Shown: piece after piece, positions 1 through 8,704 of the stretch
Position numbering within the stretch: position 1 is the stretch's first letter
Layout: each line of letters starts with the position of its first letter
Assembly (NCBI RefSeq): GCF_030654605.1
Contig: NZ_JAURXB010000282.1
Location: 1 to 64,000, forward strand
Direction: 5' to 3'
DNA from: Bradyrhizobium sp.
GTDB taxonomy: Bacteria > Pseudomonadota > Alphaproteobacteria > Rhizobiales > Xanthobacteraceae
DNA length: 64,000 bases
The notes under the pieces: model-generated
Database searches by the model: none
Told to the model about the DNA's origin: nothing
Seen by the model: the letters and a program-made list of their open reading frames with translations, nothing else
Position numbers and translations under genes: made by a program

Positions 1-370
1 TGTTGCGCGGATTGAGCGTGGCGGTCGGATCGGTCGCTGCGAACGCCGTCGTCGTGGTCTTGCCGGCGACAGTCGCGCCCGCCTGCTTCAGCATCATGAC
101 GACGGGCGCATCCGCGCGCGGCCGAAAGCCCCGGTAGATCGGCGAGCCCATTTCGGTCGGCATATCCGCGGTATCGATGATGTCCTTGATCCCGACCGCG
201 ATGCCGCGCAGCGGCCCGGCGCTTTGGGCGCGAATGTTTTCGGCGCGACAAACGAAGGCGCCGATGGCTTTTTCATGCGTTTTGATCGCTTCGATCGACT
301 GCGCCATCGCGGCATCGGCGGAAAGCTCGCCGGATTCGATACGGCGCTGGAGATCGGCGAGCGAAATCAT
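1..370 (-). CDS. Amidase signature family enzyme, N-terminal part (cut by window edge)
   Basis: The minus-strand frame starts at the ATG ending at 370 and is still open at base 1, giving 123 residues. It reads as the start of an amidase signature enzyme (GatA / indole-acetamide hydrolase type). The stretch GIAVGIKDIIDTADMPTEMG holds the invariant lysine (residue 62) of the Ser-cisSer-Lys triad, followed by the usual GSPIYRG and GATVAGKT segments. The two catalytic serines lie beyond the window. The family hydrolyses amide bonds; the substrate cannot be told from this fragment. It is divergent from dprA, so the two are not co-transcribed. Confidence 0.85.
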   Translation of the reverse strand, partial: MISLADLQRRIESGELSADAAMAQSIEAIKTHEKAIGAFVCRAENIRAQSAGPLRGIAVGIKDIIDTADMPTEMGSPIYRGFRPRADAPVVMMLKQAGATVAGKTTTTAFAATDPTATLNPRN

Positions 371-452
371 GGGCGTGGTTCCCTGCAGTAGTTTTTCGTC
401 AGGCCCGCCCTTGTGCCGGGCATGCACGTCTCATGCAATCCTACACAAGAAA

Positions 453-487
453 GACGCGGATGGCCGGGACAAGCCCGGCCATGACGC
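453..487. repeat. Extragenic palindrome (short type)
   Basis: TGGCCGGG and CCCGGCCA (461-468 and 474-481) form a perfect 8-bp stem with a 5-base loop, flanked by gacgc on both sides. The element sits in the gap between the amidase gene and dprA and resembles short palindromes dispersed in Bradyrhizobium genomes. The rest of the 371-552 gap shows no other signal. Confidence 0.6.
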
Positions 488-552
488 GGAGAGGTCTGCC
501 ACACGTTTAAATCGGGTTGACACACCCTCCGGTTGGGCGAATCTATACCAAC

Positions 553-1668
553 ATGGACAAGCGCACACCTAACACAACTCGTCTCACCGACGCCGAGCGG
601 GTCGACCGGCTGCGGCTGATCCGTTCCGACAATGTCGGGCCGCGCACCTTTCGTTCATTGATCCATCATTTCGGCAGCGCCCGCGTCGCGTTGCAGCGGC
701 TGCCCGACCTGGCGCGACGCGGCGGCGCCGATCGTCCGGGGCGGATCTGCAGCGAGGAAGATGCGCGCGCCGAACTGGCGGCGAGCCAACGGATCGGCGT
801 CCATCTGCTGTCGCCCGATGAAGCCGGTTACCCACCGCGGCTCGCCACGCTGGACGATGCGCCGCCCCTCCTCGGCGTGCGCGGCGCGCTGGATGCGCTG
901 ATGCGGCCGATGCTCGCGATCGTCGGCTCGCGCAACGCCTCCGGTGCCGGATTGAAATTCGCCGGCACCCTGGCGCGCGATCTGTCGGACGCAGGGTTCG
1001 TCATCGTGTCGGGACTGGCGCGCGGCATCGATCAGGCGGCGCATCGCGCCAGCCTTGCGAACGGCACCGTGGCGGTGCTGGCCGGCGGCCATGACCGGAT
1101 CTATCCACCCGAGCATGAGGATCTGCTGGCACAGATCCTCGATACCGGCGGCGCGGCGATTTCCGAAATGCCGCTCGGGCATGTGCCGCGCGCCCGCGAT
1201 TTTCCACGGCGCAACCGGCTGATCTCGGGCGCGGCGCTTGGCGTCGTCGTGGTCGAGGCCGCGCTTCGCTCGGGATCGCTGATCACGGCAAGGATCGCGG
1301 CCGAACAGGGCCGCGAGGTGTTCGCGGTGCCGGGCTCGCCGCTCGATCCACGCGCCGCCGGCACCAACGATCTGATCAAGCAGGGCGCGACGCTGACCAC
1401 CGAAGCGTCCGACGTCATCAGCGCCATCGAGCCGATCATGGGACGTCCGCTGCAATTGCGCGAGCCGGGCGACGAGCCGATTGATGTCGAACCCGAGGCG
1501 GGCGACCGCGCGCGCATTGTTGGTCTGCTCGGGCCTACGCCGGTGCTGCTGGACGATTTGGTCCGGATGGCCGGCGCCTCGCCGGCGGTGGTGCGCGCCG
1601 TGCTGCTCGAACTCGAACTCGCCGGCCGCCTGGAGCGCCACGGCGGCGGGCTGGTGTCGATGATTTAG
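553..1668 (+). CDS. dprA: DNA-processing protein DprA (Smf)
   Basis: 371 residues from the ATG at 553; an in-frame start 36 bases upstream is less likely because family members begin near the helical domain. DprA binds incoming single-stranded DNA and loads RecA during natural transformation. Visible order: N-terminal helical domain (about 12-60), Rossmann-like domain with IVGSRNASGAG (123-133), SGLARGID (153-160), GGHDRIYPPEHEDL, FPRRNRLISG (217-226) and VPGSPLDPRAAGTNDLI, then a C-terminal winged-helix segment (about 315-371). topA follows downstream on the same strand, a common alphaproteobacterial order, but a small opposite-strand gene lies between. Confidence 0.95.
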   Translation: MDKRTPNTTRLTDAERVDRLRLIRSDNVGPRTFRSLIHHFGSARVALQRLPDLARRGGADRPGRICSEEDARAELAASQRIGVHLLSPDEAGYPPRLATLDDAPPLLGVRGALDALMRPMLAIVGSRNASGAGLKFAGTLARDLSDAGFVIVSGLARGIDQAAHRASLANGTVAVLAGGHDRIYPPEHEDLLAQILDTGGAAISEMPLGHVPRARDFPRRNRLISGAALGVVVVEAALRSGSLITARIAAEQGREVFAVPGSPLDPRAAGTNDLIKQGATLTTEASDVISAIEPIMGRPLQLREPGDEPIDVEPEAGDRARIVGLLGPTPVLLDDLVRMAGASPAVVRAVLLELELAGRLERHGGGLVSMI

Positions 1669-1678
1669 CCGCATCCCC

Positions 1679-1897
1679 TCACGACAGCATGCGCTTGCTG
1701 CGCAACCGCACGCGTTCCTCGGCTTCCAGTTGCGCCATGTCGAGCAGACGCACGAGAACGCCGAGCCTGTGGCGCCGCGCCAGCATGGCCAGATCGGCGA
1801 CGCTCTCCGCGATGAAGCTCGCGGCTTCATCCGGCCCGCCATCCCCCGGCGGATCATCTGATAGCGGGTCCTCGCCCCCGCCCGGGGGCAAGCGCAT
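1679..1897 (-). CDS. Small hypothetical protein, conserved-looking C-terminus
   Basis: Convergent with dprA (10 bases between stops). From the ATG at 1897, which has AGGAC about 10 bases upstream, the protein has 72 residues; another ATG at 1987 would add 30 residues but has no ribosome-binding site. The N-terminal half is Gly/Asp/Pro-rich, the C-terminal half is a regular charged helix (ADLAMLARRHRLGVLVRLLD and following) ending in basic residues. The heptad-like leucine spacing supports a real helical protein. No function recognised. The 1898-2145 gap to topA holds no other gene and must contain the topA promoter. Confidence 0.55.
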   Translation of the reverse strand: MRLPPGGGEDPLSDDPPGDGGPDEAASFIAESVADLAMLARRHRLGVLVRLLDMAQLEAEERVRLRSKRMLS

Positions 1898-2145
1898 CCG
1901 CCGGTGTCCTGTCTTGGTCAAAAAATCACATCCAACCCGTGTATCACTGCAATCTACACCCTCCGTGAGCGCAACTACAGGACGCATATTGCAACTCCCA
2001 TGATACTTTAGCTGGTCCTTTTCGCGCCCTTTTCACATCACGCCATTTGACAGGGGCGGCCTCACCACCCATGTTCGCTTTCGAAACGGCCGACGCGAGT
2101 CTCGCGGAACCGGCCTTTATTTTTCCCGTAAGCCATTGGAATGAC

Positions 2146-4902
2146 ATGAATATCGTCATTGTCGAGTCGCCGGCGAAAGCCAAGACGATCAACAAATATT
2201 TGGGCGCCTCCTACGAGGTTCTGGCCTCGTTCGGCCATGTCCGCGATCTTCCGGCCAAGAACGGATCGGTCGATCCGGACGCCAACTTCCAGATGATCTG
2301 GGAGATCGACCCCAAGGCCGCCGGCCGGCTCAACGACATCGCCAAGGCGCTGAAGGGCGCCGACAAGCTGATCCTCGCAACCGACCCCGATCGCGAGGGC
2401 GAAGCGATCTCCTGGCACGTGCTCGAAGTACTGAAGGAGAAGCGCGCGCTCAAGGATCACAAGATCGAACGCGTGGTTTTCAACGCCATCACCAAGCAGG
2501 CGGTGACGGAAGCGATGAAGAATCCGCGCCAGATCGATGGCGCGCTGGTCGACGCCTACATGGCGCGCCGCGCGCTGGACTATCTGGTCGGTTTTACGCT
2601 TTCGCCGGTGCTGTGGCGCAAATTGCCAGGCGCGCGCTCGGCGGGCCGCGTGCAATCGGTGGCGCTGCGGCTGGTCTGCGACCGCGAACTCGAAATCGAA
2701 AAATTCATTCCGCGCGAATACTGGTCGCTGGTCGCGACCCTGACGACGCCGCGCGGCGAAGCGTTCGAGGCCCGGCTGATCGGCGCCGATGGCAAGAAGA
2801 TCCAAAGGCTCGACATCGGCACCGGCGCGGAAGCCGAGGATTTGAAGAAGGCGATCGAGGCCGCCGCTTTCTCGGTTTCCACCGTCGAGGCAAAGCCGGC
2901 GCGGCGCAATCCGCAGGCGCCCTTCACCACCTCGACGCTGCAGCAGGAAGCCAGCCGCAAGATGGGCTTTGCGCCGGCACATACGATGCGGATCGCGCAG
3001 CGGCTCTATGAGGGCATCGACATCGGCGGCGAGACCACAGGCCTCATCACCTATATGCGTACCGACGGCGTGCAGATCGACGGCTCCGCGATCACGCAGG
3101 CGCGCACGGTGATCGGCGAGGATTACGGCAAGGCCTATGTGCCGGAGACGCCGCGGCTGTACCAGACCAAGGCCAAGAACGCCCAGGAAGCGCACGAAGC
3201 CATCCGCCCCACCGATCTGTCGCGGCGGCCGGCCGAGATGCGCCGCCGCCTCGATACCGACCAGGCAAGGCTTTACGAGCTGATCTGGACCCGCACCATT
3301 GCCAGCCAGATGGAATCGGCGGAGATGGAGCGCACCACCGTCGATATCGCGGCCAGGGCGGGCTCGCGCGTGCTGGAGCTGCGCGCCACCGGGCAGGTGA
3401 TAAAATTCGACGGCTTTCTGGCGCTCTACCAGGAAGGCAAGGACGACGACGGCGACGACGAGGATTCGCGCCGCCTCCCCGCCATGAGCGAGGGCGACGC
3501 GCTGAAGAAGCAGGACCTCGCCGTCACCCAGCATTTTACCGAGCCGCCGCCGCGCTTCTCCGAAGCGTCGCTGGTCAAACGCATGGAAGAGCTCGGCATC
3601 GGCCGTCCCTCGACCTATGCCTCGATCCTGCAGGTGCTGCGGGACCGCGGCTACGTCAAGCTCGAGAAGAAGCGCCTGCACGGCGAGGACAAGGGCCGCG
3701 TCGTGGTCGCGTTCCTGGAAAACTTCTTCGCGCGTTACGTCGAGTATGATTTCACCGCAGCGCTCGAAGAGCAGCTCGACCGCATCTCCAACAACGAGAT
3801 TTCCTGGCAGCAGGTGCTGCAGGATTTCTGGACCGGCTTCATCGGCGCCGTCAACGAGATCAAGGATCTGCGGGTGACGCAGGTGCTGGACGCGCTCGAC
3901 GACATGCTGGGACCGCACATCTATCCGGCGCGCGCCGATGGCGGCGATATCAGGCAATGTCCGACCTGCGGCACCGGCAAGCTCAACCTGAAGGCCGGCA
4001 AGTTCGGCGCCTTCGTCGGCTGCACCAATTATCCGGAGTGCCGCTATACCCGCCCGCTCGCGGCCGACTCCGAGGCCAGCGCCGACCGCCTGCTCGGCAA
4101 GGATCCCGAGACCGATCGCGACGTATGGGTGAAGGCCGGCCGGTTCGGCCCCTACATCCAGCTCGGCGAGCCCAAGGATTATGCCGAAGGCGAGAAGCCG
4201 AAGCGCGCCGGCATCCCGAAGAACACCTCGCCCAGCGACGTCGATCTGGATCTGGCGCTCAAGCTGCTGTCGCTGCCGCGCGAGATCGGCAAGCACCCGG
4301 AGACCGGCGAGCCGATCACCGCGGGGCTCGGCCGCTTCGGTCCGTTCGTCAAGCACGAGAAGACCTATGCCAGCCTCGAGGCCGGCGACGAGGTTTTTGA
4401 TATCGGACTCAACCGCGCGGTGACGCTGATTGCGGAGAAGATTTTGAAGGGCCCGAGCGGTCGCCGTTTCGGCGCCGATCCGGGCAAACCGCTGGGCGAT
4501 CATCCGACGCTCGGCGGCGTCGCGGTCAAGAGCGGTCGCTACGGCGCCTATGTCACCTCGGGCGGCGTCAACGCCACGATCCCGAGCGACAAGACCCAGG
4601 AAACCATCACGCTGGAAGAAGCCATCGCGCTGATCGACGAGCGCGTCGCCAAGGGCGGCGGCAAGCCGAAGCGTGGCGCCAAGAAAAAGGCGGCGCCCAA
4701 GAAAGCGGCGGCGAAGACGGAAGCCGATCCGAAGGCCCCAAAACCGGCCAAGAAGGCAGTCGCGAAGAAAGCCGCAGCCAAGCCGAAGTCCGATTCCGTC
4801 AGCAAGGCCCGTGCGCCGGTGACCCCGGCCGCCAAGACCTCCGCCGCCAAGCCGGCGCCGAAGACGCCGGCGAAGAAAAGCGCCGCCAAGGCCCGCGGGT
4901 AA
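2146..4902 (+). CDS. topA: DNA topoisomerase I
   Basis: 918 residues from the ATG at 2146, where the protein begins MNIVIVESPAKAKTI at the start of the TOPRIM fold; upstream in-frame codons encode no conserved sequence. The enzyme relaxes negative supercoils through a transient 5'-phosphotyrosine; the catalytic Tyr is at residue 303 in GLITYMRTDG. TOPRIM acidic motif ATDPDREGE is near residue 78. One four-cysteine zinc finger (CPTC at 605-608, paired with cysteines 626 and 632) is followed by two GRFGP/GRYGAYV-type C-terminal repeats and a Lys/Ala/Pro-rich tail (about 843-918), typical of alphaproteobacterial TopA and probably DNA-binding. The next gene starts on the base after its stop. Confidence 0.98.
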   Translation: MNIVIVESPAKAKTINKYLGASYEVLASFGHVRDLPAKNGSVDPDANFQMIWEIDPKAAGRLNDIAKALKGADKLILATDPDREGEAISWHVLEVLKEKRALKDHKIERVVFNAITKQAVTEAMKNPRQIDGALVDAYMARRALDYLVGFTLSPVLWRKLPGARSAGRVQSVALRLVCDRELEIEKFIPREYWSLVATLTTPRGEAFEARLIGADGKKIQRLDIGTGAEAEDLKKAIEAAAFSVSTVEAKPARRNPQAPFTTSTLQQEASRKMGFAPAHTMRIAQRLYEGIDIGGETTGLITYMRTDGVQIDGSAITQARTVIGEDYGKAYVPETPRLYQTKAKNAQEAHEAIRPTDLSRRPAEMRRRLDTDQARLYELIWTRTIASQMESAEMERTTVDIAARAGSRVLELRATGQVIKFDGFLALYQEGKDDDGDDEDSRRLPAMSEGDALKKQDLAVTQHFTEPPPRFSEASLVKRMEELGIGRPSTYASILQVLRDRGYVKLEKKRLHGEDKGRVVVAFLENFFARYVEYDFTAALEEQLDRISNNEISWQQVLQDFWTGFIGAVNEIKDLRVTQVLDALDDMLGPHIYPARADGGDIRQCPTCGTGKLNLKAGKFGAFVGCTNYPECRYTRPLAADSEASADRLLGKDPETDRDVWVKAGRFGPYIQLGEPKDYAEGEKPKRAGIPKNTSPSDVDLDLALKLLSLPREIGKHPETGEPITAGLGRFGPFVKHEKTYASLEAGDEVFDIGLNRAVTLIAEKILKGPSGRRFGADPGKPLGDHPTLGGVAVKSGRYGAYVTSGGVNATIPSDKTQETITLEEAIALIDERVAKGGGKPKRGAKKKAAPKKAAAKTEADPKAPKPAKKAVAKKAAAKPKSDSVSKARAPVTPAAKTSAAKPAPKTPAKKSAAKARG

Positions 4903-7227
4903 GTGGCGAAGCAACGCGACAAGGGTTTTCCAGAGCGGGACGCCATCGTCGCCTTCATCCGCGCGTCCACGGGTAAGATAGGCACCCGCGAGATCGCGCG
5001 GGAATTCGGCCTGAAAAATGCCGACCGAGTCGAGCTGAAGCGCATCCTGCGCGAACTGGCCGATCAGGGCGCGATCGAAAAGCGCGGCAGGAAGATCGCC
5101 GAGCCGGCTGCCCTGCCCGCCACCCTGATGGCCGACATCAGCGGTCGCGATGCCGACGGCGAACTGATCGCGACGCCGACCGCATGGGACGAGGTCGAAA
5201 GCGGCGAGCCGCCGAAAATTCGCATCCATATTCCCCGGCGTCCGCAGCCCGGCACCGCCGCCGGTGTCGGCGACCGCGCGATGCTGCGGATCGAAAAACT
5301 CGACGATGCCGAAGGCGCGGTCTATCGAGCCCGAATCATCAAGGTGGTCGATCACGCCAAATCGCGCGTGCTCGGCATTTTTCGCGCGCTGCCCGATGGC
5401 GGCGGACGGCTGATCCCGGTCGACAAGAAGCAGGTCGGGCGGGAACTCAACATCGCCAGGGCCGACACCGGCGGCGCCGAGGACGGCGATCTCGTCAGCG
5501 TCGATCTCATTCGTTCGCGCGGCTTTGGCCTCGCCTCCGGCAAGGTCAAGGAGCGGCTCGGTTCGCTCGCTTCCGAGAAAGCGGTCAGCCTGATCGCGAT
5601 TCACTCCCACGAAATTCCGCAGGCGTTTTCGCCCGCGGCATTGCGCGACGCCGAAGCGGCAAAGCCCGCGACGCTGGCGGGCCGCGAGGACTGGCGCGAG
5701 CTGCCGCTGGTCACCATCGATCCGCCCGACGCCAAGGATCACGACGACGCCGTTCACGCCGAACTCGATCCCGATCCCAACAACAAGGGCGGCTACATCG
5801 TCCATGTCGCGATCGCCGACGTCGCGTTCTATGTGCGGCCGGGATCGGCGCTGGATCGCGACGCGCTGACGCGAGGCAATTCGGTATATTTCCCGGATCG
5901 CGTGGTGCCGATGCTGCCGGAGCGGATCTCCAACGATCTCTGCTCGCTGGTGCCGGGCGAGCCGCGCGGTGCGCTGGCGGTGCGTATGGTGATCGGCGCC
6001 GACGGCCGCAAGCGCTCGCACAGTTTTCACCGCATCCTGATGCGCTCGGCGGCGAAACTGAATTACGCGCAGGCACAGGCCGCGATCGACGGACGGCCCG
6101 ACGACACCACGGGTTCGCTGCTCGATCCCATCCTGAAACCGCTCTACGACGCCTATGCCACGGTGAAGAAGGCGCGCGACGAACGCGAGCCGCTCGATCT
6201 CGACATTCCCGAGCGCAAGATCCTGCTGAAGCCCGACGGCACGGTGGATCGCGTGATCGTGCCCGAACGGCTCGACGCCCACAAACTGATCGAAGAGTTC
6301 ATGATCCTCGCCAATGTCGCGGCGGCGGAAATGCTTGAAAAGAAGGCGCTGCCGCTTATCTACCGGGTGCACGACGAACCGACGCTGGAGAAGGTTCACA
6401 ATCTCCAGGAGTTCCTCAAGACGCTCGATCTGCCGTTCGCGAAGAGCGGCGCGTTGCGCCCCTCGCTGTTCAATTACGTGCTGGCTCAGGTCAAGGGGCA
6501 CGATGCCGAAGTGCTGGTGAACGAAGTGGTGCTGCGCTCGCAATCCCAGGCCGAATACGCCGCCGAGAATTACGGCCATTTCGGCCTCAACCTGCGGCGC
6601 TATGCGCATTTCACCTCGCCGATCCGCCGCTATGCCGACCTGGTGGTGCACCGCGCCTTGATCCGCGGGCTCGGGCTCGGCGAAGGCGCCTTGCCGGACA
6701 CCGAGACGGTCGAAACGCTGAGCGAGGTCGCCGCGCAAATTTCCGTTACCGAACGCCGCGCCATGAAGGCGGAACGCGAAACCGCCGACCGGCTGATCGC
6801 GCATTTTCTCGCCGACCGCATCGGGTCCACGTTCCAGGGCCGCATTTCCGGCGTTACCCGCTCCGGCCTGTTCGTCAAGCTCTCGGATACCGGTGCCGAC
6901 GGCCTGATTCCGATTCGCACGCTGGGCACCGAATACTTCAATTATGACGAGACCCGCCACGCGCTGGTCGGCACGCGCAGCGGTGCCATGCACCGGCTGG
7001 GGGACGTCGTCGACGTTCGTCTGGTAGAAGCAGCCCCAGTGGCAGGCGCGTTGCGTTTCGAGTTGCTGTCGGAAGGCACCGTCGCCCCGCACGGACGCAG
7101 CAGGCGCCCCGGCGCCGGCGACAGCATGAGAGCGAAGGCGAAGACGCATCCCGGCCGCAGCCCGCGCAAGGGCAAAGACAAGGGTAAGTCGGGCAAATCG
7201 AAGAAGGGCAAGCCCTTCAAAGGATAG
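4903..7227 (+). CDS. rnr: Ribonuclease R
   Basis: 774 residues from a GTG directly abutting the topA TAA, so translational coupling is likely. RNase R is a processive 3'-5' hydrolytic exoribonuclease that degrades structured RNA. Order: N-terminal winged helix (about 10-60), cold-shock-like domains, RNB catalytic domain with TIDPPDAKDHDDAVHAE (about 271-287; the clustered Asp residues bind Mg2+), an S1 domain with FQGRISGVTRSGLFVKL (about 643-720), and a Lys/Gly/Arg-rich tail that probably contacts RNA or ribosomes. The topA-rnr pairing is common in Rhizobiales. Confidence 0.97.
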   Translation: MAKQRDKGFPERDAIVAFIRASTGKIGTREIAREFGLKNADRVELKRILRELADQGAIEKRGRKIAEPAALPATLMADISGRDADGELIATPTAWDEVESGEPPKIRIHIPRRPQPGTAAGVGDRAMLRIEKLDDAEGAVYRARIIKVVDHAKSRVLGIFRALPDGGGRLIPVDKKQVGRELNIARADTGGAEDGDLVSVDLIRSRGFGLASGKVKERLGSLASEKAVSLIAIHSHEIPQAFSPAALRDAEAAKPATLAGREDWRELPLVTIDPPDAKDHDDAVHAELDPDPNNKGGYIVHVAIADVAFYVRPGSALDRDALTRGNSVYFPDRVVPMLPERISNDLCSLVPGEPRGALAVRMVIGADGRKRSHSFHRILMRSAAKLNYAQAQAAIDGRPDDTTGSLLDPILKPLYDAYATVKKARDEREPLDLDIPERKILLKPDGTVDRVIVPERLDAHKLIEEFMILANVAAAEMLEKKALPLIYRVHDEPTLEKVHNLQEFLKTLDLPFAKSGALRPSLFNYVLAQVKGHDAEVLVNEVVLRSQSQAEYAAENYGHFGLNLRRYAHFTSPIRRYADLVVHRALIRGLGLGEGALPDTETVETLSEVAAQISVTERRAMKAERETADRLIAHFLADRIGSTFQGRISGVTRSGLFVKLSDTGADGLIPIRTLGTEYFNYDETRHALVGTRSGAMHRLGDVVDVRLVEAAPVAGALRFELLSEGTVAPHGRSRRPGAGDSMRAKAKTHPGRSPRKGKDKGKSGKSKKGKPFKG

Positions 7228-7230
7228 ACC

Positions 7231-7686
7231 ATGGAATCCGTCACCGCACATGCCAGAACCCTGGCTCTCAAGACCTGGACGCCGGAGCAGTCGCCGGCCG
7301 CCAAGCGCGACGTGTGGACCGCCCTGAAGCGCGGCTTTCGTTGCCGCTGCCCGCGTTGCGGCGAGGGAAAACTGTTTCGCGCCTTCCTGAAGGTCGACGA
7401 TCACTGTTCGGCTTGCGGGCTGGATTTCACGCCGCACCGCGCCGACGATCTTCCGGCCTATCTCGTCATCGTCATCGTCGGCCACATCGTGGTGCCGGGG
7501 ATCCTGTGGATCGAAACCGATTATGCGCCTGCGGTCTGGCTGCAGCTCGCGATCTATCTGCCGTTCACGTTGATTGCATCGCTGTTGCTGCTGCAACCGG
7601 TGAAGGGTGCCGTGGTCGGATTGCAGTGGGCGCTGCGCATGCACGGGTTCGACGACAATGCGCCGGATGAGATATCGCCCGGCTAG
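7231..7686 (+). CDS. DUF983 family membrane protein
   Basis: 151 residues, starting three bases after the rnr stop, so in the same operon. A cytoplasmic N-terminal segment carries two CxxC pairs (CPRCGEG and CSACG) that could bind zinc, followed by two strong hydrophobic segments (about 78-98 and 104-124). This is the DUF983 layout. Function of the family is unknown; some relatives lie next to cytochrome oxidase assembly genes, but that context is absent here. Confidence 0.9.
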   Translation: MESVTAHARTLALKTWTPEQSPAAKRDVWTALKRGFRCRCPRCGEGKLFRAFLKVDDHCSACGLDFTPHRADDLPAYLVIVIVGHIVVPGILWIETDYAPAVWLQLAIYLPFTLIASLLLLQPVKGAVVGLQWALRMHGFDDNAPDEISPG

Positions 7687-7727
7687 CCGACAAAAACCAA
7701 GAAAAATCAAGAACAAGTGGGGATGGA

Positions 7728-8468
7728 ATGACTGAAGCTGCCGCTGCCGTGGATCAGGGAAAAGAAGCCGACCATCACCCCTATTTCCGGCCGAAAGACG
7801 CCGCCACGCTGATCCTGGTCGATCGCACCTCAGCCACCCCGAAAGTGCTGGTCGGCAAGCGCCACGACAAGGTGGTGTTCATGCCCGGCAAGTTCGTATT
7901 TCCCGGCGGCCGGGTCGACAAGTCGGACAACCGCGTGCCGGTGGCGGCGCCGATACCGAAGGCGCTCGAAGATAATCTGATGAAAGGCAGCCCGAAGATC
8001 ACGCCATCGCGGGCGCGCTCGCTGGCGATCGCCGCGATCCGCGAGGCCTGCGAGGAAACCGGGCTTTGCCTCGGCCGCAGGAACGATGGCAAGGCGCCGA
8101 AGCTGGAAGGCGCCTGGCAGGCGTTCACCGAAGCAGGTCTTCTGCCTGATCCCTCAGGACTGTTCCTGATCGCCCGCGCCATCACCCCGCCCGGCCGCGT
8201 CCGCCGCTTCGATACCCGCTTCTTTACCGCCGATGCATCATCGATCGCCCATCGCGTCGAAGGCGTGGTCCATGCCGAGGCCGAACTGGTCGAGCTGGTA
8301 TGGGTCGACCTCGGCTCCAGGCATCTGGCCGACGCCCATCCGATGACGAAAAATGTCCTCAACGAATTGGAAAAGCGCCTCGCCACCGGCCCGCTCAGCC
8401 ACGACGCGCCCGTGCCGTTCTTCCATTTCTACGGCAACAGGATGCAGAAGGATGTGCTGGGGGCGTGA
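7728..8468 (+). CDS. NUDIX hydrolase with expanded Nudix box (NUDT19-like)
   Basis: 246 residues, 41 bases after DUF983. The motif is split: FMPGKFVFPGGRVDKSD near residues 57-73, then about 37 residues before AIREACEETGL, which supplies the metal-binding glutamates. Ordinary Nudix boxes have a 7-residue spacer here; an inserted loop at this position is a feature of the animal NUDT19 group of CoA-diphosphate hydrolases. NUDIX enzymes cleave nucleoside diphosphates linked to another moiety. A CoA-type substrate is an inference from the motif layout only. Last gene of the topA-rnr run; a repeat element follows. Confidence 0.9.
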   Translation: MTEAAAAVDQGKEADHHPYFRPKDAATLILVDRTSATPKVLVGKRHDKVVFMPGKFVFPGGRVDKSDNRVPVAAPIPKALEDNLMKGSPKITPSRARSLAIAAIREACEETGLCLGRRNDGKAPKLEGAWQAFTEAGLLPDPSGLFLIARAITPPGRVRRFDTRFFTADASSIAHRVEGVVHAEAELVELVWVDLGSRHLADAHPMTKNVLNELEKRLATGPLSHDAPVPFFHFYGNRMQKDVLGA

Positions 8469-8476
8469 GCTCGATT

Positions 8477-8579
8477 CCTCATCCTGAGGAGCCGCGCGTC
8501 TTCGCGCGGCGTCTCGAAGGATGGACACGGGCTCTCATGGTTCGAGACGGCGCTGAAGAAGCGCCTCCTCACCATGAGG
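8477..8579. repeat. Extragenic palindromic repeat, family A, copy 1
   Basis: Begins CCTCATCCTGAGGAGC, contains an internal stem (GCCGCGCG/CGCGCGGC type) and GTCTCGAAGGATGG, then GGTTCGAGAC, and ends CTCCTCACCATGAGG. The same blocks occur in inverted order at 26018-26145. It lies just after the NUDIX gene stop, in a 236-base gap before the monooxygenase gene. Confidence 0.8.
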
Positions 8580-8704
8580 ATCCGACACCGTCATGGTTCT
8601 CTAACCGTCCCTCAATTCGCAAGATTGTTCTCGCACGCCCCTGATGCCTTTGCGAAACGGCATTCCTATCTCTTCCCCAACGACAACCAACACGGAATGG
8701 GCCA

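Noticed and set aside
2062..7716. Minus-strand open frame of 1,884 codons opposite topA and rnr
   Set aside because: It mirrors real, strongly conserved genes on the plus strand; long antisense frames arise from GC-rich codon use. Composition (Arg, Gln, His-rich) is not protein-like.
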